A DNA stretch of 64,000 nt from Flavobacterium supellecticarium (GTDB lineage: Bacteria > Bacteroidota > Bacteroidia > Flavobacteriales > Flavobacteriaceae). Made by a program: the position numbers and the translations under genes. The notes beneath the pieces are model-generated. The model did no database searches and was not told the DNA's origin. It was given only the letters and a program-made list of their open reading frames with translations. Shown in pieces: positions 9,611-16,647 of this stretch (position 1 is its first letter; every line of letters begins with the position of its first letter). Where the stretch lies: positions 62,001-126,000 of the forward strand of contig NZ_SSNZ01000003.1 of NCBI RefSeq assembly GCF_004801375.1, in the 5' to 3' direction.

Positions 9611-10288
9611 ATGAAAAACATAATTATAACAGGGACAAGCAGAGGAATCGGATATGAACTGGCGTTGGAATTTGCAGCAGCGGGACATCAGGTATTGGCC
9701 TTGTCGCGAAAACAACCACAGGCATTACTCGAAAATGAAAATATCAGCTGTTTAAGCATTGATCTGTCACTGGAGGAAGATCTGGAAAAAGTACAGCAAT
9801 TTATCGCATCAACCTGGAAAAAGGTGGATATCCTTATCCATAATGCCGGTGCGTTATTGCTAAAACCTTTCGGGGAAATTTCGGCTCAGGAATTCGAAAA
9901 TATTTATAAAGTAAATGTTTTTGGTGTGGCCAATTTAACCCGTATCTGTATTCCGTACCTGCAAAAAGGAAGTCATGTGCTAACGATCAGCAGTATGGGT
10001 GGGATTCAGGGAAGTATGAAATTTGCCGGACTTGCAGCGTATAGCTCGAGTAAAGGTGCGGTAATCACACTCTCGGAATTATTGGCTGAAGAATACAAAG
10101 AAAAAGGAATCGCTTTTAATGTGTTGGCATTAGGTGCTGTTCAGACGGAAATGTTGCAGGAAGCATTTCCGGGATATGAAGCACCGCTAAACGCAAAAGA
10201 AATGGCCGACTATATTTTTGATTTTGCTCTAAACGGCAATAAATATTTTAATGGAAAAGTGTTACAGGTTTCTTCAACCACACCCTAA
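9611..10288 (+). CDS. Short-chain dehydrogenase/reductase
   Basis: NAD(P)-dependent classical SDR of 225 residues. The cofactor-binding motif TGTSRGIG is at residues 7-14, the NAG motif at 78-80, and the catalytic Tyr144 and Lys148 in YSSSKG with Ser127/Ser128 before them. Arg11 and Arg33 near the nucleotide site suggest NADPH, but this is inference. It is the first of a close set: the SprT-like gene starts 20 bases after the stop. Substrate cannot be told from sequence. Confidence 0.85.
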   Translation: MKNIIITGTSRGIGYELALEFAAAGHQVLALSRKQPQALLENENISCLSIDLSLEEDLEKVQQFIASTWKKVDILIHNAGALLLKPFGEISAQEFENIYKVNVFGVANLTRICIPYLQKGSHVLTISSMGGIQGSMKFAGLAAYSSSKGAVITLSELLAEEYKEKGIAFNVLALGAVQTEMLQEAFPGYEAPLNAKEMADYIFDFALNGNKYFNGKVLQVSSTTP

Positions 10289-10308
10289 ATGCGTTCAGGG
10301 GAATCCAG

Positions 10309-10908
10309 ATGAAAGATAAATTAGCACCCTATATACCGGAACATGCACTGGATAGCGTTTTTGAGCTGATAAAGCGCAATCGTGTACATCTGAAAATCGT
10401 GAATGAAAGGGTAACCCGACACGGCGATTATCGGAAACACCCGGATGGCTATCATCAGATTACTGTAAATGCCAGTCTGAATAAATATCGGTTTTTAATG
10501 ACGCTTATTCATGAAATTGCGCATTTGGTGGCTTTCGAAAAATACGGGCGTAACATTAAACCGCATGGTGACGAATGGAAAAATACGTTCCAACGGTTGA
10601 TGGTGCCTTTTTTGCGACCGGAGATTTTCCCCAATCAGTTGTTACCATTGTTGGCCCGACATTTTAGAAACCCCAAAGCCAGTAGCGATACCGATGCCAC
10701 ATTAGCCCTTGCTTTGAAACAATTTGACCCGGCTAACGATAAAAATTATATCTTTGAAATCCCGTATGGAAGTATCTTTCGGATACATAATGGAAGGATT
10801 TTTAAAAAAGGGGCACAGCGGATAAAACGATTTGAATGTATGGAATTGAGTTCGGGTAGAGTTTACCTGTTTAATCCCAATGCCGAAGTGGAATTGTTAC
10901 CCGGATAA
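10309..10908 (+). CDS. SprT-like zinc metalloprotein
   Basis: A 199-residue protein with a SprT-type zinc site: His68-Glu69-Ile-Ala-His72 in LIHEIAHLVAFEKYG, and His86 in KPHGDEWKN as the third ligand. SprT-like domains are related to SPRTN/Wss1 DNA-protein crosslink proteases, but bacterial members are mostly uncharacterised. The C-terminal part (from about residue 130) lacks the CxxC zinc ribbon seen in some SprT proteins. The gene starts 20 bases after the SDR gene and ends 38 bases before manC, so the three may be one transcript. Confidence 0.8.
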   Translation: MKDKLAPYIPEHALDSVFELIKRNRVHLKIVNERVTRHGDYRKHPDGYHQITVNASLNKYRFLMTLIHEIAHLVAFEKYGRNIKPHGDEWKNTFQRLMVPFLRPEIFPNQLLPLLARHFRNPKASSDTDATLALALKQFDPANDKNYIFEIPYGSIFRIHNGRIFKKGAQRIKRFECMELSSGRVYLFNPNAEVELLPG

Positions 10909-10946
10909 TAAATTAAAGAATTAGCCATATCATTTGGCACAATGCG

Positions 10947-12008
10947 ATGAATAAAAATTATTATGCAATATTAATGGCCGGTGGGGTTGGATCCCGGTTT
11001 TGGCCAGTGAGTACAGTCGACTTCCCTAAACAGTTCCACGATATGCTGGGAACCGGGGAAACATTGATTCAAAAAACATTTAGCAGACTTTCCAAGATTG
11101 TACCGGAAGAGAATATATTGATTTTAACCAACGAACGCTATAATCAGTTGGTAATCGAGCAATTACCTCAGGTAAAGCAGGAACAGATCATCCTGGAGCC
11201 TGTAATGCGCAATACGGCACCATGTACCGTATTGGCTTCGTTAAAAATACAACAAAAAAATCCGGATGCCTTAGTGGTAGTAGCGCCAAGTGATCATTGG
11301 ATTGAAGATGAAGATCAGTTTATAGCCAATCTTCAAAAATCATTCGATAATTGTTCTCAAAATAATGTTTTGATGACATTGGGGATTTTGCCAACTTTCC
11401 CGAATACGGGTTATGGCTATATCGAATATAATAAACTGGATAACAATCCGATTAAAAAAGTAGTACAGTTCCGCGAAAAACCGGATTATGCCACAGCGAA
11501 AGCGTTTATCCAAAGTCGTAATTTCCTTTGGAATGCCGGAATATTTATTTGGAGTATCCGTTCGATCATCGAAGCTTTTGAAACCTTCCATCCGGAAATG
11601 TTACGTCTGTTTCAAAAGGGAATGGATTTTTACAATACACCACGGGAACAGGAATTTATCAATACGATTTATCCGGATGCCGAAAACATTTCAATCGATT
11701 ACGCCATCCTTGAAAAAGCGAAAAACGTATTTGTGTTACCGGCAACATTCGACTGGAATGATTTGGGTACCTGGGGAGCACTTCACGAAAAATTACCAAA
11801 GGATGATCAATTTAATGCGGTAGTGAATGCAACCATGATTTTGGAAAATGCGTCCAATAATATTATCCGTACCGAAGGAAAAAAACTGGTGGTGATTAAC
11901 GGTTTAAGTGATTTCATCGTTGTAGATAAAAACGATACGCTGCTAATCTTTCCTAAAGATAAGGAGCAGGAGATTAAAAAAATAAGCAACTTATTGGATA
12001 AAAAATAA
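10947..12008 (+). CDS. manC: Mannose-1-phosphate guanylyltransferase
   Basis: Makes GDP-mannose from mannose-1-phosphate and GTP, the precursor for mannose, fucose and rhamnose residues of surface polysaccharide. The pyrophosphorylase signature AGGVGSRFWPVS lies at residues 11-22. PSDHWIED and the sugar-binding FREKPD motif follow, and the GTP/sugar pocket NAGIFIWS is clear. At 353 residues it is the single-domain form without the C-terminal phosphomannose isomerase cupin. A bidirectional terminator separates it from the convergent mlaF-like gene. Confidence 0.92.
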   Translation: MNKNYYAILMAGGVGSRFWPVSTVDFPKQFHDMLGTGETLIQKTFSRLSKIVPEENILILTNERYNQLVIEQLPQVKQEQIILEPVMRNTAPCTVLASLKIQQKNPDALVVVAPSDHWIEDEDQFIANLQKSFDNCSQNNVLMTLGILPTFPNTGYGYIEYNKLDNNPIKKVVQFREKPDYATAKAFIQSRNFLWNAGIFIWSIRSIIEAFETFHPEMLRLFQKGMDFYNTPREQEFINTIYPDAENISIDYAILEKAKNVFVLPATFDWNDLGTWGALHEKLPKDDQFNAVVNATMILENASNNIIRTEGKKLVVINGLSDFIVVDKNDTLLIFPKDKEQEIKKISNLLDKK

Positions 12009-12013
12009 AATAT

Positions 12014-12042
12014 AAAAAATGCCTCATTCAGAGGCATTTTTT
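12014..12042. terminator. Bidirectional terminator between manC and the Mla ATPase gene
   Basis: Perfect stem AAAAAATGCCTC (12014-12025) with GAGGCATTTTTT (12031-12042), loop ATTCA. A- and T-runs on both sides make it usable from either strand between convergent genes. Confidence 0.9.
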
Positions 12043-12063
12043 ATGAGATAAAGTGTCGTGCTT

Positions 12064-12828
12064 TTATAGTTCCCGATTCTGGGCTTTTCGCACTTTTTTA
12101 AACAGGTTCGATGAGTATACAAAGTCAACTATGGCTTCGTTGTCTGTTTTAAAGATTTCACGTTTGGTGCCTTCCCAGGCCAAAACACCTTCTTTTAAGA
12201 AAATAATTTTTTCTCCGATTTCCATTACGGAGTTCATATCGTGCGTATTGATCACTGTCGTAATGTTGTACTCTTCGGTGATCTCATGAATCAGATTGTC
12301 GATTACAATCGATGTTTTTGGATCCAGACCGGAGTTGGGTTCGTCACAAAATAAATATTTCGGGTTGTTTACAATCGCACGGGCAATGGCCACACGCTTT
12401 TGCATTCCTCCGGATATTTCAGATGGTTTCTTTTTATGTGCATTGATCAACTTTACACGGTCGATAACAAAATCAACACGCTCCTGAATTTCACGCGGGT
12501 TTTTATTGGTAAACATTTTTAACGGGAATCCGATGTTTTCTTCCACGGTCATCGAATCGAATAATGCACTTCCCTGAAATACCATTCCGATTTCAGTACG
12601 CAAATCGCGTTTTTCGTCGTTGGTAAGTTCGGAGTAAATCCGACCGTCAAACGAAATGGTTCCTTTGTCCGGTGTATGAATACCCAATAGGCTTTTTAAT
12701 AATACAGTTTTCCCGGAACCACTCTGTCCAATGATCAAATTGGTCTTCCCGGTGTCGAAAACCGTGGAAATCCCTTTTAAAACCTTGGTGTCACCAAATG
12801 ATTTCTCGATATCTTTTACTTCTATCAT
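12064..12828 (-). CDS. ABC transporter ATPase, MlaF type
   Basis: ATPase of a lipid-trafficking ABC transporter that keeps outer-membrane lipid asymmetry. 254 residues: Walker A GQSGSGKT (34-41), Q-loop VFQGSALFDSMTVEENI, signature SGGMQKRVAIARAI (from 139), Walker B LFCDEPNSGLDP. The Asn-Ser-Gly after DEP is typical of MlaF. I start at ATG 12828, not at an upstream in-frame ATG at 12894 that would overlap the permease gene by 64 bases. The permease gene ends 2 bases before this start. The MlaD-type substrate-binding protein is not adjacent. Confidence 0.9.
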   Translation of the reverse strand: MIEVKDIEKSFGDTKVLKGISTVFDTGKTNLIIGQSGSGKTVLLKSLLGIHTPDKGTISFDGRIYSELTNDEKRDLRTEIGMVFQGSALFDSMTVEENIGFPLKMFTNKNPREIQERVDFVIDRVKLINAHKKKPSEISGGMQKRVAIARAIVNNPKYLFCDEPNSGLDPKTSIVIDNLIHEITEEYNITTVINTHDMNSVMEIGEKIIFLKEGVLAWEGTKREIFKTDNEAIVDFVYSSNLFKKVRKAQNREL

Positions 12829-12830
12829 GA

Positions 12831-13574
12831 TTATTTGGTTAAAAGTAATTGTGTTAAAATATAATTCGCCAGAATGATCGCGACACTGGTCCATACAAAC
12901 GAGGTCGTACTGGCTTTTCCTACTTCCAATGCGCCTCCTTTCATGTAATAACCGTGGAACGACGGGATTGTTGCCAATAGTAAAGCAAATACAACGGTTT
13001 TAATAAACGCATAGATCACGTGAAACGGAATGAACTCAACTTGTAAACCGGTCATAAATTCATCACTCGATGCAAATCCACCGTAAACTCCGGCAATCCA
13101 TCCACCTAAAATTCCCAAAAACATACTCAAACCGATCACAAACGGATACAATAGTAATGCAATTACTTTTGGGAATACCAGATAGTTCAGGGAATTGATT
13201 CCCATTACTTCTAAAGCGTCGATCTGTTCGGTTACGCGCATCGTTCCGATACTGGACGTAATAAAAGATCCCATTTTACCAGCCATGATGATGGAGATAA
13301 AAGTAGGAGCAAATTCCAGAATTACGGATTGACGGGTCGCAAAACCAATCAGGTATTTTGGGATTAACGGATTGGTTAAGTTTAACGCCGTTTGGATGGC
13401 TACAACGCCACCAACGAAAAACGAAATAAACGCCACAATTCCCAGTGATCCGATAATTAAATCGTCTATTTCTTTGAAAATTAGCTGCTTCATTGCCGAC
13501 CATTTTGTCGGTTTGTTGAAGACTTCTTTCAACATCAGGAAGTATTTTCCTATTTGTGACAGATATCTAAGCAT
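12831..13574 (-). CDS. ABC transporter permease, MlaE type
   Basis: Inner-membrane permease of the Mla-type phospholipid transporter, 247 residues. After an N-terminal amphipathic segment it has five to six hydrophobic segments and the MlaE motifs FVGGVVAIQTALNL, EFAPTFISIIMAGKMGSF and RVTEQIDALEVMGINSLNYL, the last being the family's cytoplasmic coupling helix that docks on MlaF. It lies directly upstream of the ATPase gene with a 2-base gap, so the two form one operon. It follows the glycosyltransferase operon by 72 bases on the same strand. Confidence 0.92.
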   Translation of the reverse strand: MLRYLSQIGKYFLMLKEVFNKPTKWSAMKQLIFKEIDDLIIGSLGIVAFISFFVGGVVAIQTALNLTNPLIPKYLIGFATRQSVILEFAPTFISIIMAGKMGSFITSSIGTMRVTEQIDALEVMGINSLNYLVFPKVIALLLYPFVIGLSMFLGILGGWIAGVYGGFASSDEFMTGLQVEFIPFHVIYAFIKTVVFALLLATIPSFHGYYMKGGALEVGKASTTSFVWTSVAIILANYILTQLLLTK

Positions 13575-13646
13575 AATATTTAATAAATCTTGGCTAAAAT
13601 ACCAATAAGTTACGAGTTTTGGGGTATTGCGACGGAGTTTTTTGGC

Positions 13647-14495
13647 TTATGTAAGCTTGGCTTTCATTTTTTGGAAACGGTATTTTCGGATAAAACGACC
13701 TTGTTCCGGCGTTACTAAATACGGTTTTTTACCCAACCAGGCTTTTAAAAATCCAATCATATAGTCGATAAAAAGAAGTGGTTTCTTTTTGAGTAAGGCC
13801 AGTTTTAATGAGGCGATAGCGGTAATGATAAATCCGTAGCGCAGACTGTAAAATGCTGCGCCTTGTTTATAGCGAGCCGTTTTGTTGTAATTCGCTCCGG
13901 TCGGTTTCAGGTGTTTTACCTGTAAGCTTGTGTCGGTTACGACTTTCCAGTTGTAAAATTTACAAAGCAGTTCGTCTACCGTGTCCCAACCCATTGCCGG
14001 TTTTAATCCGCCAATCTGTTCAAAACAGGCTTTGCGATAGGCTTTAAAAGCACCGCGAATATGATCTTTATCGGTCAGGTTTTCCAGTATCCAATCGCCG
14101 TTTTTTTCGATATAAGCAAAACCACCAGCCATACCGATTTCGGAATCGCTTTGAAAAATACGGATAATCGTTTCGAAATAATTCGGTGGCAAAATCAGGT
14201 CGGCATCCAGTTTTACAATAAAATCATAGTTGTCGTTTAGTTGTTCGTATCCTTTTTGAAACGCCTGAATAACTTTGCTTCCGGGTAAATGGATCGCATC
14301 CGATTTTTTTTCGATTATCGAAATCCACGGAAAACGTTCGGCTAAATCGCTCACAATGGCATGGGTGTTATCGGTAGAATTATCGTTTACGACCACAACC
14401 TGTTGCGGAAGTACGGTTTGTGCCGCCAACGATTTCAGCGTTAGTGAAATAAAGGCTTCTTCGTTGTGTGCCGGAATAACGATATAGTACCTCAT
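13647..14495 (-). CDS. Family 2 glycosyltransferase
   Basis: A GT-A fold glycosyltransferase of 282 residues. It starts with the GT2 pattern VIPAHNEEAFISLTLKSL and VVVNDNSTDNT, and has the metal-binding Asp97-Ala-Asp99 (KLDADL). No clear transmembrane helix except a weakly hydrophobic stretch around residues 222-232, so it probably acts at the inner face of the membrane. Its ATG overlaps the stop of the methyltransferase gene by one base (TAATG), so the pair is translationally coupled. Donor and acceptor are not known; with a ketosynthase and a methyltransferase it may act on a lipid-linked molecule. Confidence 0.85.
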   Translation of the reverse strand: MRYYIVIPAHNEEAFISLTLKSLAAQTVLPQQVVVVNDNSTDNTHAIVSDLAERFPWISIIEKKSDAIHLPGSKVIQAFQKGYEQLNDNYDFIVKLDADLILPPNYFETIIRIFQSDSEIGMAGGFAYIEKNGDWILENLTDKDHIRGAFKAYRKACFEQIGGLKPAMGWDTVDELLCKFYNWKVVTDTSLQVKHLKPTGANYNKTARYKQGAAFYSLRYGFIITAIASLKLALLKKKPLLFIDYMIGFLKAWLGKKPYLVTPEQGRFIRKYRFQKMKAKLT

Positions 14496-15019
14496 TATTT
14501 TACTTTTTCAGCATAAACAATATAATAACGCGGTGTAAAACGACGTAATAACGGGCGAATTCCGATCTGTTTTACCGGGTTGGTGAATTTTTCGCGATCC
14601 AGGATTTTCCAGCCGGTTTTTTCCAGTAACCAATCCAGTTGCCAGTCTTCGAATTCATGGTAATGACGATCCCACATATCGGTTTTACTGCGGTAAGCTG
14701 GCGAAAACCACAAACGCATCGGAATGGAAATAACCAATTTGTCTGATTGAATGTTTTGTAAAACCGTAAACGGATTTAACAAGTGCTCGAAAATTTCAAA
14801 AGCCGTCGTCACCGGATAGTTGCCTTCCGCAAGTGCCCGCTGATCAATATCCAGATCTTCGCCTTTGGTATTGGTTACGGTATAGCCGTTTTCTTTCATA
14901 ATCTTTGAAAACGGGTTGTCAACGCCCAAATCCAGAATGGCTTCCGAAGGGGAAATGTGTTTTTGTAAAAAGGCTAGTGTATGTTTAAATCGCTTGTTCG
15001 GAAATGTTTTTTCGTACAT
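14495..15019 (-). CDS. Class I SAM-dependent methyltransferase-like protein
   Basis: A 174-residue methyltransferase-like protein. The SAM-binding glycine region is atypical: AILDLGVDNPFSKIMKENG stands where DxGxG would be, followed by the second acidic position in GEDLDID and the motif AFEIFEHLLNP (like F(E/D)V(L/I)EHL in class I enzymes). It lies in the middle of a three-gene operon: the ketosynthase gene ends 2 bases before it and the glycosyltransferase overlaps it by one base. Substrate unknown. Confidence 0.75.
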   Translation of the reverse strand: MYEKTFPNKRFKHTLAFLQKHISPSEAILDLGVDNPFSKIMKENGYTVTNTKGEDLDIDQRALAEGNYPVTTAFEIFEHLLNPFTVLQNIQSDKLVISIPMRLWFSPAYRSKTDMWDRHYHEFEDWQLDWLLEKTGWKILDREKFTNPVKQIGIRPLLRRFTPRYYIVYAEKVK

Positions 15020-15021
15020 AA

Positions 15022-16083
15022 TTATAATCGGTAGACGAAGGCATTTATGTTCATTCCTGCGCCTACGGATGCAAAGATAATAACATCTCCTTTATGAAGT
15101 TCCTGATTTTCAATTTTTCCTTTTATCAATAAATCGTATAAGGTCGGAACGGTAGCCACACTCGAATTTCCGAGTTTGTGAATGCTCATTGGCATTATGC
15201 CTTCCGGTGGCGTTTGCTTGTACAATCGGAAAAACCGCTGGATAATGGCTTCGTCCATTTTTTCGTTGGCCTGATGAATCAGTACTTTTTTGACCTCTTC
15301 GATTGCAATACCACTTTTGTCCAGACATTCTTTCATGGCTTTTGGTACCTGATTTAAGGCAAATTCGTAAATCTTGCGACCATGCATTTTGATATAGCGG
15401 ACATCGGGATCGTGTTCGGTATTAAAGGAATTTCCGAAATATAGAAAATAGGCTTCGTCATGGGTAAAAGAAGCGGTTTCGTGCGCAAGCATTCCAATAT
15501 GATCATCGTGGGTTGCTTCTATAATCGTAGCGCCGGCACCATCGGAATAAATCATACTGTCGCGATCGTGAATGTCGACAACCCGGGATAGGGTTTCGGC
15601 TCCAATTACAAGACATCTTTTAGCCATACCGGCTTTGATATAGGCATTTGCCTGAATCATGCCTTCAATCCAACCCGGGCAACCAAACAGGATGTCGTAG
15701 GCCACACATTTCGGATTTTTAATTTTAAGGCTGTGTTTTACCCGCGCGGATAAACTCGGAAGAATATCTGTTTGTATCGCCCCTTGTTTTACATTGCCGA
15801 AGTTATGGGCAAAGATGATGTAATCTAAAGTTTCCGGATCGATTCCGGCATCTTCGATTGCTTTTTGAGCTGCAAAATAAGCAATATCGGACGTTAATAA
15901 TTGATCCTCGACATACCGACGCTCTTCGATACCCGTGATTTCTTTAAACTTTTGAGCAACGACATCATTCGCATACGGAAAGGGCGAACCGTCTTCATTT
16001 AAAAACTGATGCTGGGCAAAATCGAGATTGGTTACGGTAGTATTTGGAATATAACTTCCGGAACCGATTATTTTACTGTTCAT
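15022..16083 (-). CDS. FabH-like beta-ketoacyl-ACP synthase III family protein
   Basis: Thiolase-fold condensing enzyme of 353 residues. The catalytic triad of the ketosynthase III family is intact: Cys135 (LFGCPGW), His269 (LIHQANEKMDEA) and Asn305 (KLGNSSVATVP). FabH normally condenses acetyl-CoA with malonyl-ACP, but the insert DEAYFLYFGNSFNTEHDPD and the association with a methyltransferase and glycosyltransferase suggest a specialised relative, perhaps for lipid or aryl-polyene-like products. It is first in the minus-strand operon with the methyltransferase (2-base gap). Confidence 0.85.
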   Translation of the reverse strand: MNSKIIGSGSYIPNTTVTNLDFAQHQFLNEDGSPFPYANDVVAQKFKEITGIEERRYVEDQLLTSDIAYFAAQKAIEDAGIDPETLDYIIFAHNFGNVKQGAIQTDILPSLSARVKHSLKIKNPKCVAYDILFGCPGWIEGMIQANAYIKAGMAKRCLVIGAETLSRVVDIHDRDSMIYSDGAGATIIEATHDDHIGMLAHETASFTHDEAYFLYFGNSFNTEHDPDVRYIKMHGRKIYEFALNQVPKAMKECLDKSGIAIEEVKKVLIHQANEKMDEAIIQRFFRLYKQTPPEGIMPMSIHKLGNSSVATVPTLYDLLIKGKIENQELHKGDVIIFASVGAGMNINAFVYRL

Positions 16084-16207
16084 AAGGTGAATTTATACTT
16101 AATACTAAGTTATTGATTTTAAACGCGTATGTGTCGGTAAAAATTTTGTGTAAAATGATTATTATGAAATAGTTATTTAAAAGAGTTTAAAATTATTGAT
16201 AGTAAAA

Positions 16208-16588
16208 TTAATTGTGATTTTTTTGAGAAATCTTTAGCTGCATAATCGTCGCTATTGATAGTGCACGGGTCTTGATCAACTCGGAATTACTGCCTTTGAA
16301 GTGTTCGTCAACCGTTTTGTCGAAATGTTTCAGCCATATTTGAAAATGCTCCGGACGTAACGGTTCTTTTTCGTTGAGTTCCAGATGGATTTGCATGACG
16401 TTTTTTCGGTAGTTTCCCTCGCGAAGAAGTGTTTGTTCCCAAAAATCGGCCAAATGCGGAAGGTGGGCTTCCAGATCAATTTGGGCAATGTCGGTAAAGA
16501 TATAGCGGATACGATCGTCGGATAAAAGTTTGTTGTAAAACTGTCGCATCAGATGGAGTAAATCGGCCCAGGTGGTAATGTCGTTCAT
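16208..16588 (-). CDS. Group III truncated haemoglobin
   Basis: A 126-residue 2-on-2 globin-like protein. It has the early pattern DLLHLMRQFYNKLLSDDRIRYIF, the AHLPHLADFWEQTLL segment and MQIHLEL, whose His is the likely proximal haem ligand in the group III pattern (H-x-L). Group III truncated haemoglobins are cytoplasmic haem proteins linked to nitric oxide or oxygen chemistry in other bacteria; the role here is not determined. It is a single gene, separated from gcvP upstream by a terminator and from the ketosynthase operon by 124 bases. Confidence 0.85.
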   Translation of the reverse strand: MNDITTWADLLHLMRQFYNKLLSDDRIRYIFTDIAQIDLEAHLPHLADFWEQTLLREGNYRKNVMQIHLELNEKEPLRPEHFQIWLKHFDKTVDEHFKGSNSELIKTRALSIATIMQLKISQKNHN

Positions 16589-16601
16589 ATTGTGAAAGTA
16601 T

Positions 16602-16630
16602 AAAAAAAGAGCCGCGATAAAGCGGCTCTT
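16602..16630 (-). terminator. Terminator after gcvP
   Basis: Stem AAGAGCCGC (16607-16615) with GCGGCTCTT (16622-16630), loop of six bases, and a run of seven A at 16602-16608 that reads as a U-tract on the minus strand. Confidence 0.9.
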
Positions 16631-16647
16631 CGTATTTATATTGAATT

